Assembly (NCBI GenBank): GCA_964467255.1
Contig: CAYXPR010000009.1
Location: 1 to 64,000 of the forward strand
Source of the DNA: CAYXPR01 sp964467255
GTDB taxonomy: Bacteria > Pseudomonadota > Alphaproteobacteria > Rickettsiales > RGZB01
Direction of reading: 5' to 3'
Length of the DNA: 64,000 nt
In this document: one piece after another, positions 36,745 through 45,739 of the stretch
Layout: the number at the start of each line of letters is the position of its first letter
How positions within the stretch are numbered: the first letter of the stretch is position 1
Notes under the pieces: model-generated
Databases searched by the model: none
What the model saw: only the letters and a program-made list of their open reading frames with translations
Told to the model about the DNA's origin: nothing
Program-made: the position numbers and the translations under genes

Positions 36745-37142
36745 TTCGCCTCCGTGGCCAGCGAAAGATTGATAACGCCCATCTGCTCAAGCCCCTTTAC
36801 CAGATTATTCAAGCTGGCGGCAGAGAGCTCGGCATCAGCCTTTACCAGCAAGGGCATTTCGCGGTTCTTGCTGAGCAGGGGCTGTAAGCGCACCGCCAAC
36901 TGTGCAAGGGTCACGCGCTGTTCTTCAAACATTAGCGTGCCATCCTTGGTAACGAACAGGGTAAAGTTCTTAGTCATGAACGGTGCACTGGTGCGGGACT
37001 CCGGCGCATTGACTTCCACCGGATCCTGCTTCGCCACGGTGCCAGCAATCAGGAAAAAGCACAGCAACAAGAAGATGACGTTAATCATCGGGACCAAATC
37101 GGGCTCTTTGACTTTCCGCTTTGGCTTAATGAGGTTCAGCAT
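36741..37142 (-). CDS. ExbD/TolR-family proton-channel subunit (second copy)
   Basis: 133 residues. Single helix near the N-terminus ('EPDLVPMINVIFLLLCFFLIAGT') after a short cytosolic start. At the position of the conserved aspartate of ExbD helices the helix reads 'PMINVIFLLLCFF', with Asn where the proton-relay Asp is expected ('PLIDVIFLLLIFF' in typical members, as in the neighbouring copy). Periplasmic domain follows. This loss could make it a structural partner of the other ExbD. Three bases after that gene. Confidence 0.85.
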   Translation of the reverse strand: MLNLIKPKRKVKEPDLVPMINVIFLLLCFFLIAGTVAKQDPVEVNAPESRTSAPFMTKNFTLFVTKDGTLMFEEQRVTLAQLAVRLQPLLSKNREMPLLVKADAELSAASLNNLVKGLEQMGVINLSLATEAK

Positions 37143-37145
37143 GTG

Positions 37146-37538
37146 TTACTCCGCCAGCGTGATGCTTTTGCCGCCCGCCATGTGGATCAAGTCCATGGCC
37201 GAGACAATGCTTTGTGTGGTGACATCGGTTTCTGCGCGTAGCAGGATGGTTTTATCGGGCTGATCGACCAAAATGCGGCGCAGCGTGATTTCAAACTCCT
37301 GATGTTCGTAGGTGGTGCCGTTGATGTCGAGCCGGCGGTCGCTCCGAGCGGTGATGACAAGTGTTTTGGACAGGCCACCCGCGGACGCTTTTTCTGCATC
37401 GGCAAAACTTAGATCCATCATTTCCGTTTGTGAAAATGTGGTGGAGAGCATGAAGAAAATAATCAGCAAAAACACCAAATCAATCAGCGGCGTGAGGCTG
37501 AACATACCGCGGGATGGTTTGCTGCGCTGAATCTGCAC
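37146..37538 (-). CDS. ExbD/TolR-family proton-channel subunit
   Basis: 130 residues. 'FSLTPLIDLVFLLIIFFMLSTTF' places the conserved aspartate in the membrane helix, as needed for proton flow, followed by the periplasmic domain. Together with ExbB-like protein and TonB it forms an energy-coupling complex at the inner membrane. Order exbB, exbD, exbD, tonB, with gaps of 15 and 3 bases and an overlap, indicates one operon. Confidence 0.92.
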   Translation of the reverse strand: MQIQRSKPSRGMFSLTPLIDLVFLLIIFFMLSTTFSQTEMMDLSFADAEKASAGGLSKTLVITARSDRRLDINGTTYEHQEFEITLRRILVDQPDKTILLRAETDVTTQSIVSAMDLIHMAGGKSITLAE

Positions 37539-37553
37539 GAGTAACCTTTCTTG

Positions 37554-38237
37554 TTAAGCGGTGGCGTGAAGCGCCTCAACACTGCCGCCGTGTGCGGCAT
37601 GGGGCGCTGCCGTACCGCCTGCGGAAAGTTTACCGTGCAGCGACAACACGCGCGCGCCGGCATCTTGCATAGCGCCGCGGGCGCGCTCAATGATGCCGTC
37701 GAAAATATAGTGCGCGGCCAGCGCCGGAATGGCAACAGAAAGCCCTGCTACGGTGGTGAGCAGCGCGGTCCAGATACCGCCGGCGAGAATGGAAGGATCC
37801 ACGCGTGCGCCAGCAGATTCAAGCGTAGAGAAAGCGGTGACCATGCCTGCCACGGTGCCGAGAAGCCCGAGCAGTGGGGAAATGCTGGCGCTCATTTCAA
37901 GCCCTTTCATGTGCGATTCCAGCGCGCGCAGCTCGCTCTGGGCGATGCGGGTGACTTCTTCTTCCGCTTTCTGCTTTGAGAAAGATGGGTCAGACACGCA
38001 TACGAGCGAGAAAGCCAGCAAGCGTGCCAGCGGAGAATTTTTGGAACGCGCATAGGCGATGGCATCTTTCACGCCGCGCTGTGAGAGGTAAGCGAAGGTG
38101 TGTTCGGCCACTTTGGTGTCAAGGATGCGCAGTTTCCAGAACTGGTAGATTTTAAATAGCACCACACCCATCACATACACCGAAAGCCCGAAAATCGGGA
38201 GCATAATCGGCCCGCCTTTATCAAACAGTTCAAACAC
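37554..38237 (-). CDS. ExbB/TolQ/MotA-family proton-channel subunit
   Basis: 227 residues, GTG start with AAGGGAG upstream. Three-helix architecture: first helix 'GPIMLPIFGLSVYVMGVVLFKIYQFW', then a cytosolic domain, then the paired helices with 'ISPLLGLLGTVAGMVTAFSTLESAG' (the family signature L-G-L-x-G-T-V-x-G-M) and 'GIWTALLTTVAGLSVAIPALAAHYIF'. Forms the pentameric proton channel with ExbD. First gene of the operon. TolQ-like alternatives are less likely because a TonB-family gene follows. Confidence 0.92.
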   Translation of the reverse strand: MFELFDKGGPIMLPIFGLSVYVMGVVLFKIYQFWKLRILDTKVAEHTFAYLSQRGVKDAIAYARSKNSPLARLLAFSLVCVSDPSFSKQKAEEEVTRIAQSELRALESHMKGLEMSASISPLLGLLGTVAGMVTAFSTLESAGARVDPSILAGGIWTALLTTVAGLSVAIPALAAHYIFDGIIERARGAMQDAGARVLSLHGKLSAGGTAAPHAAHGGSVEALHATA

Positions 38238-38356
38238 GCGCGCGCTCCCTTGGCTTGCAGGTTAAAATCTACCCTTTTGGTGTAGCATGGAAGCGGCGCA
38301 AAAATCCACCACTATTTGGGGCGGGATGCAGGCGGAATAACGAGGTGTAGGTGGCC

Positions 38357-39622
38357 TTACGCGAGCCACGGTGGCAGCAAGTCGCGCGCGAGCATTTCAT
38401 CATACGTTTCACGTTTACGGATGACGGCAAAATCATCACCATTCACCATCACTTCCGGCACGAGCGGACGCGTGTTGTAGGTGGAGGCCATCACGGCGCC
38501 ATACGCCCCTGCCGTGCGGAAGGCCACAAGGTCGCCTTCTTTGAGCGCCGGTAAATCACGCTGGCGCGCGAACACGTCGCCTGTTTCACACACCGGCCCC
38601 ACCACATCTACCAGCTGGTGTTTACCGCGCCACTTGCTTTCATCCACCGGCACAATGTCGTGATGCGCGTGGTACAGGCTCGGGCGAATCAAATCATTCA
38701 TCGCGGCATCAATGACCAAGAACTCGCGCTCCGGTGTTTTCTTCACCAGCACCACGCGCGAGACGAGCAGCCCCGCATTGCCGCAGATAAGGCGCCCTGG
38801 CTCCAGCACCAATTCGCAGTCGAGGTGCTTCACCGTTTCCATAATCATTTTAGCATAGTCGGTCGGGTGCGGCGGCAAAGTGGTGCTGTCATACGGCACG
38901 CCGAGGCCGCCGCCCAAATCGAGGCGTTTGATGTTGTGGCCGTTGGCGCGAAGCTCGCGCACCAGTGTTTCAATTTTTTCAAACGCGGCGCGGAAGGGAG
39001 CAAGGCTGGTGAGCTGCGAGCCGATATGGGTGGAAATGCCCACGACCTTAATGCCCTTAAGGCGCGCGGCTTCGGCATAGACCTCGCGCGCCTGCTCAAA
39101 CGCTACGCCGAATTTGTCGGTTTTGCGGCCGGTGGAAATTTTATCGTGCGTGCCGGCATCGACATCCGGATTCACGCGCACGGCAATCTGCGCGGTTTTT
39201 TTAAGGCGTATGGCTTCCTCGCTCAGCATGTGCAGCTCTTCGAGCGACTCAACATTAAACTGGCCAATATTTTCCGCCAGCGCATACCGCATTTCGCTGC
39301 GGGTTTTCCCTACGCCTGAAAACACGATGCGATGCGGGCTGACACCAGCGGCGCGCGCGCGGCGAATCTCGCCTTCTGACACGCAATCAGCCCCTGCGCC
39401 GAGGCGCGCGAGTGTTTTTAATACCGCGATGTTGGAGTTGGATTTTACCGCAAAGCACACCACATGTGGCACTTCGGCAAAGCCTTCGGAGAACACGTTG
39501 AAATGGCGCTCCAGCGTGGCCGCAGAATAGACATAAAACGGCGTGCCGACTTTTTCCGCCAGTGCGCTGAGCGAAACATTTTCGGCGCAAAGCACGCCAT
39601 TGGCATAGGCAAAATGATCCAC
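38357..39622 (-). CDS. lysA: Diaminopimelate decarboxylase LysA
   Basis: 421 residues, GTG start. PLP-dependent decarboxylation of meso-diaminopimelate to L-lysine, last step of the pathway. PLP lysine K60 in 'VPHVVCFAVKSNSNIAVL'; 'DCVSEGEIRRA', 'RVNPDVDAGTHDKISTGRKTDKFGV', 'DLGGGLGVPY', 'LEPGRLICGNAG' and C-terminal 'VGPVCETGDVFAR' (active-site Cys region) follow. Immediately downstream of lptM, as in many alphaproteobacteria. Confidence 0.97.
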   Translation of the reverse strand: MDHFAYANGVLCAENVSLSALAEKVGTPFYVYSAATLERHFNVFSEGFAEVPHVVCFAVKSNSNIAVLKTLARLGAGADCVSEGEIRRARAAGVSPHRIVFSGVGKTRSEMRYALAENIGQFNVESLEELHMLSEEAIRLKKTAQIAVRVNPDVDAGTHDKISTGRKTDKFGVAFEQAREVYAEAARLKGIKVVGISTHIGSQLTSLAPFRAAFEKIETLVRELRANGHNIKRLDLGGGLGVPYDSTTLPPHPTDYAKMIMETVKHLDCELVLEPGRLICGNAGLLVSRVVLVKKTPEREFLVIDAAMNDLIRPSLYHAHHDIVPVDESKWRGKHQLVDVVGPVCETGDVFARQRDLPALKEGDLVAFRTAGAYGAVMASTYNTRPLVPEVMVNGDDFAVIRKRETYDEMLARDLLPPWLA

Positions 39623-39623
39623 G

Positions 39624-39731
39624 TTAATCCGCCTTTTTCTGCTGCACTTCGTGCGGGTGCTTTAAATCACCTTTCACGCCACACGCGGTGGGGAGCGCCA
39701 GCACAAGCAGAATGATAAACAGACGCAGCAT
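39624..39731 (-). CDS. lptM: LptM-like small lipoprotein (YifL family)
   Basis: 35 residues, too short for many gene finders. It reads MLRLFIILLVLALPTACGVK and on to a charged tail (GDLKHPHEVQQKKAD). The lipobox (L-P-T-A-C) is followed by 'CGVKGDLKHP', matching the conserved C-G-x-K-G-x-L-x-x-P start of LptM/YifL, which assists LptDE maturation in enterics. Its ATG overlaps the argH stop by one base, and the lysA GTG follows its stop by one base. The argH-lptM-lysA order is conserved in many proteobacteria. Confidence 0.82.
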   Translation of the reverse strand: MLRLFIILLVLALPTACGVKGDLKHPHEVQQKKAD

Positions 39732-41161
39732 TACACATATCTCCGTTTGGCATCCTGCACGGATTTTTTCACGTTCGCCGGAGCAGTGCCGCCGAAGCTG
39801 ACGCGACTGGCGACAGAATTTTCTACCGACAGCACACGGAAAATATCATTCGTGATGCGCGGTTCAACGCTTTGCAATTCTTTGAGCGAGAGTTCGTTCA
39901 AGTGCAGATTCTTTTTAGAAGCCAGCGCGACCAGTTTACCGGTGATGTGGTGGCACTCGCGGAATGGAATTTTTAAACTCTGCACCAGCCAGTCGGCAAG
40001 GTCGGTCGCTGTGGCATAGCCCGAAGCGGCGGCTTCTTTCAGCACGTCTTTATTCGCGGTGAAGTCTTTCACCATGCCGGTGGTGGCGCGCAGGCAGAGC
40101 AGAATGCTTTCGGCGGCGTCGAACACAGGCTCTTTATCTTCCTGCATGTCTTTGCTGTAAGTGAGCGGTAGACCTTTCATGACGGTGAGCAAGCCAATCA
40201 AGTCACCAAAAATACGGCCCGTTTTTCCGCGCACGAGCTCGGCGGCATCGGGGTTACGCTTTTGCGGCATGATGGAGCTGCCGGTGGTGAATTTATCGGA
40301 CAGTTTCACGAAGTTAAACTGGCTGCTCGTCCACATCACCAGCTCTTCGGCGAAGCGCGAGAGGTGCGTGGCGATAAGGCTGACGCAGAATAAGAATTCA
40401 ATCGCGAAATCGCGGTCCGACACTGAATCAATCGAGTTGCGCGTGGGACCAGCAAAACCAAGCGACTTTGCCGTGGCCTGACGGTCGATCGGGAAGGATG
40501 TGCCGGCAAGTGCGGCGGCACCGAGCGGGCATTCATTCATGCGTGCGCGTGCATCTTTCAAGCGGCTGCGGTCACGCCCGAACATTTCCACATAGGCCAG
40601 CAAATGGTGGCCGAGCGTGACGGGCTGCGCCACCTGCAAATGCGTGAACCCTGGCATGATGGTGGCGGCGTGTTCTTCCGCGCGTTTTAAGAGCGCGGCC
40701 TGCAAGTGCTGCAGTTCTTTTTCGAGCACGTCGGTGGCATCGCGTACCCACAGGCGGAAATCGGTCGCCACTTGGTCATTACGGCTGCGGGCGGTGTGTA
40801 GCCAGCCGCCGTCGGGCCCGATTTTTTCGGTGAGGGCAGATTCGACATTCATGTGAATGTCTTCGAGTTCTTCTAGTAGCAGAAAACCACCTTCTTCCAT
40901 TTCTTCTAAGATACGCTTTAGGCCATCGGCGATGCGTTTGCCCGCGCGGGGAGGAATAATCCCTTGTTTTAGCAGCATTTCACAGTGCGCGAGGGAGCCG
41001 GCAATATCTTGCCGGTAGAGTTTTTTATCGAAATGGACAGAGCAATTGATGAGCTGCATCAACTCATCGGGCGCGGTGGCGAATTGCCCGCCCCACATAC
41101 GGTTTGAAGCCGTTTTGGCGTTGCTTTTTGCCTTGCGGCTGCTAGGATTTGTTCCAGCCAT
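39731..41161 (-). CDS. argH: Argininosuccinate lyase ArgH
   Basis: About 476 residues; start taken at ATG 41161, with ATG 41179 possible. Splits argininosuccinate into arginine and fumarate. 'NRMWGGQFATAPDELMQLINCSVHFDKKLYRQDIAGSLAHCEML' is the usual start, and the superfamily signature 'GSSIMPQKRNPDAAELVRGKTGR' is present, with 'SRNDQVATDFRLWVRD'. Divergent from the TlpA gene over 33 bases. Confidence 0.96.
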   Translation of the reverse strand: MAGTNPSSRKAKSNAKTASNRMWGGQFATAPDELMQLINCSVHFDKKLYRQDIAGSLAHCEMLLKQGIIPPRAGKRIADGLKRILEEMEEGGFLLLEELEDIHMNVESALTEKIGPDGGWLHTARSRNDQVATDFRLWVRDATDVLEKELQHLQAALLKRAEEHAATIMPGFTHLQVAQPVTLGHHLLAYVEMFGRDRSRLKDARARMNECPLGAAALAGTSFPIDRQATAKSLGFAGPTRNSIDSVSDRDFAIEFLFCVSLIATHLSRFAEELVMWTSSQFNFVKLSDKFTTGSSIMPQKRNPDAAELVRGKTGRIFGDLIGLLTVMKGLPLTYSKDMQEDKEPVFDAAESILLCLRATTGMVKDFTANKDVLKEAAASGYATATDLADWLVQSLKIPFRECHHITGKLVALASKKNLHLNELSLKELQSVEPRITNDIFRVLSVENSVASRVSFGGTAPANVKKSVQDAKRRYV

Positions 41162-41194
41162 AATGATACATCCATCCATCAACGAAGTAGGGCC

Positions 41195-41758
41195 ATGAAT
41201 ATACGCATACTTACAATGTTTTGCCTGCTAGTGGCAAGTTTCTTTGCAGTGCTGCCGGGGGCCGATGCCCAGTCTGGCGCCCAAAAACGTACCGTGCCAG
41301 CGGGCGAATTGCCCTATACTCCACGCAATCTGCCTTTCAGCGCATTTAAAGACGAGCATGGCCGCAGCTATGGCCTTGGCAATTTTAAAGGGCAGGTGGT
41401 GTTGGTGAATTTTTGGGCCACATGGTGCGGCCCGTGTGTGGAGGAAATGCCTGCCCTGAGCCGCTTACAGGCGAAGTATGCGGATAAAGGCTTCAGGGTG
41501 GTGGCGATTTCGCAGGATGAATCGATGCAATTGGTGCATAATTTCTTTGCAAAAAAGCAGATCAAAAACCTGCAATTGTTTATGGATGAAAATGCCGAAA
41601 CCTTTGGCAGCTTTGGTTTTAGCGGCCTTCCTTCCAGCGTGGTGATTGACCATAATGGCAAAGAGGCCGTGCGGTTTACCGGCTTGCTTAACTGGGAGTC
41701 ACCCAGCGCCCTGTATGTGATTGAAGACCTGCTGAAGCGCCGCAACGGCGAGCTTTAA
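41195..41758 (+). CDS. TlpA/ResA-family thioredoxin-like protein
   Basis: 187 residues, signal peptide to about residue 25 (VLPGADA). Active site 'NFWATWCGPCVEEMPALSRLQ' (C78, C81) with the TlpA-type W-C-x-x-C and the later cis-proline region 'FSGLPSSVVID'. A periplasmic disulfide reductase, commonly supporting cytochrome c maturation. The divergent argH neighbour is the usual arrangement in alphaproteobacteria. Confidence 0.92.
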   Translation: MNIRILTMFCLLVASFFAVLPGADAQSGAQKRTVPAGELPYTPRNLPFSAFKDEHGRSYGLGNFKGQVVLVNFWATWCGPCVEEMPALSRLQAKYADKGFRVVAISQDESMQLVHNFFAKKQIKNLQLFMDENAETFGSFGFSGLPSSVVIDHNGKEAVRFTGLLNWESPSALYVIEDLLKRRNGEL

Positions 41759-41766
41759 GCAGACCA

Positions 41767-43992
41767 CTACCGCAATAGCTTTATGATGCTAGAGGAGCGG
41801 TCGGTCCAGAGGACGGGTTTTGTATCAGAGAAGGTCTCCCACCCATTTGCCTTGAGCTCATTGGCCACAGACGTGTTGAGCGTAATCACAGACCATAACG
41901 CCGCGAGCTGATTTTCTTTTGCGTCGGTCATTTTGAAAAGCGCCGTCGTGTTAGCGCTTTCCGCCAGGCCGCGCACGAGTGGTATTAAATCAAGATAGCG
42001 GTTTGAAATATGAATCGCGATGCTGCCGCCGCGGCGCAGCTTTTTCTGATACATTGCAATAGCCTCTTTTGTGACGAGGTGGATCGGGATGGAGTCAGAA
42101 CTAAATGCATCCATGATGATCAAGTCATATGAGGCATCCGGCTGCTTGGAAATTTCTAGGCGACCGTCACCCAGAAAAATACGCATATGCGGGGCGCAGT
42201 CGCGCATGAACGTGAAATATTCCGGATTTTCAGCCACGGCAATAACCGCAGGGTTGATTTCCACAATGTCCAGATCGTCCGAAGGCCTTAGCAGGCAGGC
42301 AATCGTGCCCGCCCCCAAGCCCATGAGGCCCACTTTGCGTGGGCGATCATTATACGCCTCTGCGCGGATAACTTCTTTTAGTAATGCGTAGTAGCTAATC
42401 ACGTCCAGCCGGTGATTGGGGTCAAGGCTTTGGGTGCCATGCAGCGTGGTACCGTGCATCAGGTGGCGGTTGCCATCGGCCCCGTCTACCACCCGCAGTA
42501 ATCCAAAGAAATTCCGCGCCCTGAAAATGGTCGTGCCGCCATCGAGCTTCGTTGGCATGCTGATAACAAACAGGCAGCCGATAATGAGCGCGCAGCGCAC
42601 GACATAAGGATACATGCGCAATGCCAGAAGATAGGTGATGAAGATAAGGACGGACGCAAGAATATTCGGTAACGCGAAGAAGGTGATGAGGTGTTCATAC
42701 GAAAGATATTTCTCGATAAACACAGCAAAACCTGGCCCGAAAGTTTTTCCTAAAAATAAGAAAAACTGGTGCAGAAGAAGCACGGCCGCGGCAAAGCCGC
42801 CACCAATCAGTAAATCTCTCTTTAATTGGTGGGGCTTGATGCCATTCATAAGCTGCGGCAAGAGGAGCGCCACCATCAGCATCAGGCCGTATTCGATGTA
42901 ATTGCTGAAAAAGAGCGGTGCAATAAACAGGTTAAACACGCTGCCCAGTGCGCCACCCAACCCGATCCAAATATAATATTCCGAGAGGAATTTTGCGTGA
43001 GGGCGCTGCCGCGCGAGCAGGCCGTGGCAGACCATTGCGTTGGCAAAAAAAGTAAAAAGATGCAGCATCACCAAGCCGGTGTGGCTGAAAAAATAAAACA
43101 GCGCCATCGCCGCATTTAAGGTTACCTGTGCTACGAGGCTTCGCTTTAAGAGCGCATCATTATGCTTGGTGAAAGCAATAACAAAGGTTGCAAGGTAAAC
43201 AGCCAGAGGCAGCACCCATAGCAGCGGAAAGGAAGCGATGTCCTGTGAGATATGGTTCGTGGAGCCAATCAGAAGGCTTGAGGGAACAAATGCCAAGACC
43301 ACCCACCACAGGCGCTGGCGGCCTGAAAGTGCCGCAACTTTTCCGCTCGCTTTGGGGCGCTTTTTTTCTTGTTTGGCTGACCTGCGCGTGTGAAGAAAAA
43401 AGGCACAGCATGCAGCAAGGAGAAGGGCATACACGCCGTAAGAATAGGACCAGACGTTAAGCTGCTGCTGTGCGTGCAGCATGGGCTCAAGCGCCAGCGG
43501 GAATAAAAAAAGCCCGAGGAAGCTGCCCGCATTACTGGCGCTGTAGAGAAAGTAAGGATCTCCCGCGCGTTGCTGGGGCAGGGCATGAAACCAATGCTGG
43601 ATCAGCGGCGCTGTGCAGCACAGAAAAAACACAGGAAGCGCCACCCACTGCGCCAGCATCCACGCGGCAGAAAGCGCTTGGTTGGTCGCAAAAACCGAAA
43701 GGGTGGTGGGTGTAAACACTGTTAGCGGCAGGGTGATAATAAGGGCGGCACCCAAGGCTAACACATGCACGATGCTTGGAATGCGCATACCCCAGCGCTG
43801 GGCCACCTTGTAGAAAAAATGGACGTAGCAATAGCCCAATAGCAAAATGCACTGGAAGAAAAACAATGTGGCGTACCACACGGCAGGCGTGCCACCAAAT
43901 GAGGGAAGAAGCAGTTTTGCTAACATGGGCTGAACGGTAAAAAGCAGGAGCGCGCTCACACCGGTGGTAAGGGAGAAAAGCAGAACAGCCAT
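41767..43992 (-). CDS. Membrane protein fused to a spermidine-synthase-like domain
   Basis: 741 residues from the ATG at 43992 (GAGG five bases upstream); 44007 lacks such a site. N-terminal ~480 residues carry around a dozen membrane helices; the C-terminal ~230 are a SAM-methyltransferase/spermidine-synthase-like fold ('VGLMGLGAGTIACLLRPSDDLDIVEINPAVIAVAENPEYF', 'IFLGDGRLEISKQPDASYDLIIMDAFSSDSIPIHLVTKEA'). Fused membrane-spermidine-synthase proteins are widespread but largely uncharacterised, and polyamine transfer should not be assumed. Confidence 0.85.
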   Translation of the reverse strand: MAVLLFSLTTGVSALLLFTVQPMLAKLLLPSFGGTPAVWYATLFFFQCILLLGYCYVHFFYKVAQRWGMRIPSIVHVLALGAALIITLPLTVFTPTTLSVFATNQALSAAWMLAQWVALPVFFLCCTAPLIQHWFHALPQQRAGDPYFLYSASNAGSFLGLFLFPLALEPMLHAQQQLNVWSYSYGVYALLLAACCAFFLHTRRSAKQEKKRPKASGKVAALSGRQRLWWVVLAFVPSSLLIGSTNHISQDIASFPLLWVLPLAVYLATFVIAFTKHNDALLKRSLVAQVTLNAAMALFYFFSHTGLVMLHLFTFFANAMVCHGLLARQRPHAKFLSEYYIWIGLGGALGSVFNLFIAPLFFSNYIEYGLMLMVALLLPQLMNGIKPHQLKRDLLIGGGFAAAVLLLHQFFLFLGKTFGPGFAVFIEKYLSYEHLITFFALPNILASVLIFITYLLALRMYPYVVRCALIIGCLFVISMPTKLDGGTTIFRARNFFGLLRVVDGADGNRHLMHGTTLHGTQSLDPNHRLDVISYYALLKEVIRAEAYNDRPRKVGLMGLGAGTIACLLRPSDDLDIVEINPAVIAVAENPEYFTFMRDCAPHMRIFLGDGRLEISKQPDASYDLIIMDAFSSDSIPIHLVTKEAIAMYQKKLRRGGSIAIHISNRYLDLIPLVRGLAESANTTALFKMTDAKENQLAALWSVITLNTSVANELKANGWETFSDTKPVLWTDRSSSIIKLLR

Positions 43993-44030
43993 AGAACCTC
44001 GTGGCATGGGGGTAAAGAATGGTGCTCATG

Positions 44031-44894
44031 CTACCAAACAAAAGCGGGAATAGCTACCTTCGGGAAAATATTTTCTGTGGCGCAGAATGTTTCGAGCGCG
44101 GCCGCGTCAGGCAGCGTGCCGCTGGTGCAGCCTAAGTGCGCCGCTAAAATGCCACCCGTGCACAGCACCGAAAAAATACCCTGCGTGTTCGCGCCCTTGA
44201 TATCGGTTTCGAGCGCATCGCCGATGGCGCAGATTTTTGATACATCCGGCGCACCAAAAAACGCCATGCATTCGCGGTACACATCAGGGTAAGGCTTGCC
44301 GAAATACGTGACGGTGCCGCCGCGGGCGAGATATTCTTTTGCAAACAGCCCCGCGCAAATTTGCCGTGCGCCGTTTTGCCGCACCACCTCCATGTCAGGG
44401 TTCGCGCAGATGAGGGGAAGTTTTGCGCTGAGGCAATCTTCAAACTGCTCGCGCTTTTCTTCGAAAGTAGAGGCTTCGCTGTCAAACCCGGTGATGAGGG
44501 CAAAATCGGCATCCGCTGCTTTTTCGACCATTGCGTAATCGAGCCCCTTGGCAAGATCCATGTCTTTGCCCGGGCCGATATACACATAGTGTTTGCCGAG
44601 TGTTTGGCGCGTGGCGGCGAGGTGATGATGTGTGACTTCACCCGAGGTGAGGATATGGTCGTAGAGATGTTTGCCGACGCCGAGCCTATCGAGCACCATA
44701 ACGGCTTTAGAAGCACGGCGAGGGGCATTGGAAAGGAAGATAATTTTTTTATTCCGACTCCGTAATGATTCAAGAGATGCAATGGCTCCAGGGTAAGTGT
44801 GCAAGCCGTCATGTATCACGCCCCACAGGTCGATGATGAAGTAATCAAACCGGTCCGCCAAGGGCGCGATATGGGTCATCAGTTCAGGTTTCAT
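44031..44894 (-). CDS. TIGR01459-type HAD hydrolase, subfamily IIA
   Basis: 287 residues from the ATG at 44894, two bases past the rhomboid stop; an open frame to 44990 overlaps that gene and has no added homology. HAD motif I 'RFDYFIIDLWGVIHDGLHTYPGAI', motif II 'IIFLSNAPR', and C-terminal 'FGKPYPDVYRECMAFF', 'ICAIGDALETDIKGANTQGI' (motif III lysine and acidic motif IV). NagD-like phosphatase superfamily; substrate not known. This subfamily is common in alphaproteobacteria. Confidence 0.88.
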   Translation of the reverse strand: MKPELMTHIAPLADRFDYFIIDLWGVIHDGLHTYPGAIASLESLRSRNKKIIFLSNAPRRASKAVMVLDRLGVGKHLYDHILTSGEVTHHHLAATRQTLGKHYVYIGPGKDMDLAKGLDYAMVEKAADADFALITGFDSEASTFEEKREQFEDCLSAKLPLICANPDMEVVRQNGARQICAGLFAKEYLARGGTVTYFGKPYPDVYRECMAFFGAPDVSKICAIGDALETDIKGANTQGIFSVLCTGGILAAHLGCTSGTLPDAAALETFCATENIFPKVAIPAFVW

Positions 44895-44896
44895 CG

Positions 44897-45736
44897 CTAG
44901 CCTCTGTTCCATGGCCCACGCTTGGTGGGAATGGTGGGCGGAGGGGCCACGCGCCGAGGCGGCAATTGCCCGCGTTTTGCCATTTCCCACGGCGAGTGCT
45001 CGGGTGCGTGGAATAATTTTTCGTCACGCCGGATAAAAAATTTCACCAGCACGAGGCCCGCCACAAAGCCGCCGATATGCGCCCAGAAGGCGACACCACC
45101 GCCGGTTTTACCTACAGAGGCCATGCCGCTTAGAATCTGCCCGCCAAACCACAAACCAAGCACTATGAACGCAGGCACATACATCATGCGCCACATAAAG
45201 AAGGGCCCGAGTGTGAAATATACACGCACGTTGGCGCGCGGGAACAGCATGATGTAAGCACCTAAAACGCCGGAAATGGCGCCGCTGGCGCCTACCATGG
45301 GAATGCCGGAGCTGGGGTCGGTAGCGATTTGCGCGACGGCGGCAACGATGCCGCAGAGAAGGTAAAACACGATGAAGCGCTTATGCCCCATGGCGAGTTC
45401 GACATTGTCGCCGAAAATCCAGAGATACATCATGTTGCCGGCAAGATGCATCAGCCCGCCATGCAGGAACATAGAGGTAATAAGGCTGACGTAAGGCGAC
45501 ACAGCAGGTGCCGGAATGGTGTATTGAATCTGCTGGAGAACTTCCTGCGGAAGCTGCGGCTCTACACCCATGAAATACGCAGGGATAACGCCATACATGA
45601 AAGCAAACATCTGCCCTGTTTCCGGCGGCAGGCTGAGTTGATACACAAAGGCGCCGATGCAGACCGCAATGAACAACCAGGTGATGTATTGGCGCTGGCC
45701 GGGATGAAGGGGATTATCGTCGCCGAGTGGAATCAT
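44897..45736 (-). CDS. Rhomboid-family intramembrane serine protease
   Basis: 279 residues, six membrane helices. Catalytic serine in 'GASGAISGVLGAYIML' (G-x-S-G) and catalytic histidine in 'AFWAHIGGFVAGLVLVKFF'; 'FLHGGLMHLAGNMMYLWIFGDNVE' is the conserved helix 2 region. Cleaves membrane-spanning substrates. C-terminal tail is basic and proline-rich. It sits between the HAD hydrolase and the exported unknown at 45740. Confidence 0.92.
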   Translation of the reverse strand: MIPLGDDNPLHPGQRQYITWLFIAVCIGAFVYQLSLPPETGQMFAFMYGVIPAYFMGVEPQLPQEVLQQIQYTIPAPAVSPYVSLITSMFLHGGLMHLAGNMMYLWIFGDNVELAMGHKRFIVFYLLCGIVAAVAQIATDPSSGIPMVGASGAISGVLGAYIMLFPRANVRVYFTLGPFFMWRMMYVPAFIVLGLWFGGQILSGMASVGKTGGGVAFWAHIGGFVAGLVLVKFFIRRDEKLFHAPEHSPWEMAKRGQLPPRRVAPPPTIPTKRGPWNRG

Positions 45737-45739
45737 GGA

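Noticed and set aside
38618..39319. 233-residue plus-strand ORF opposite lysA
   Set aside because: Shadow of lysA, which has full family motifs in the other strand.
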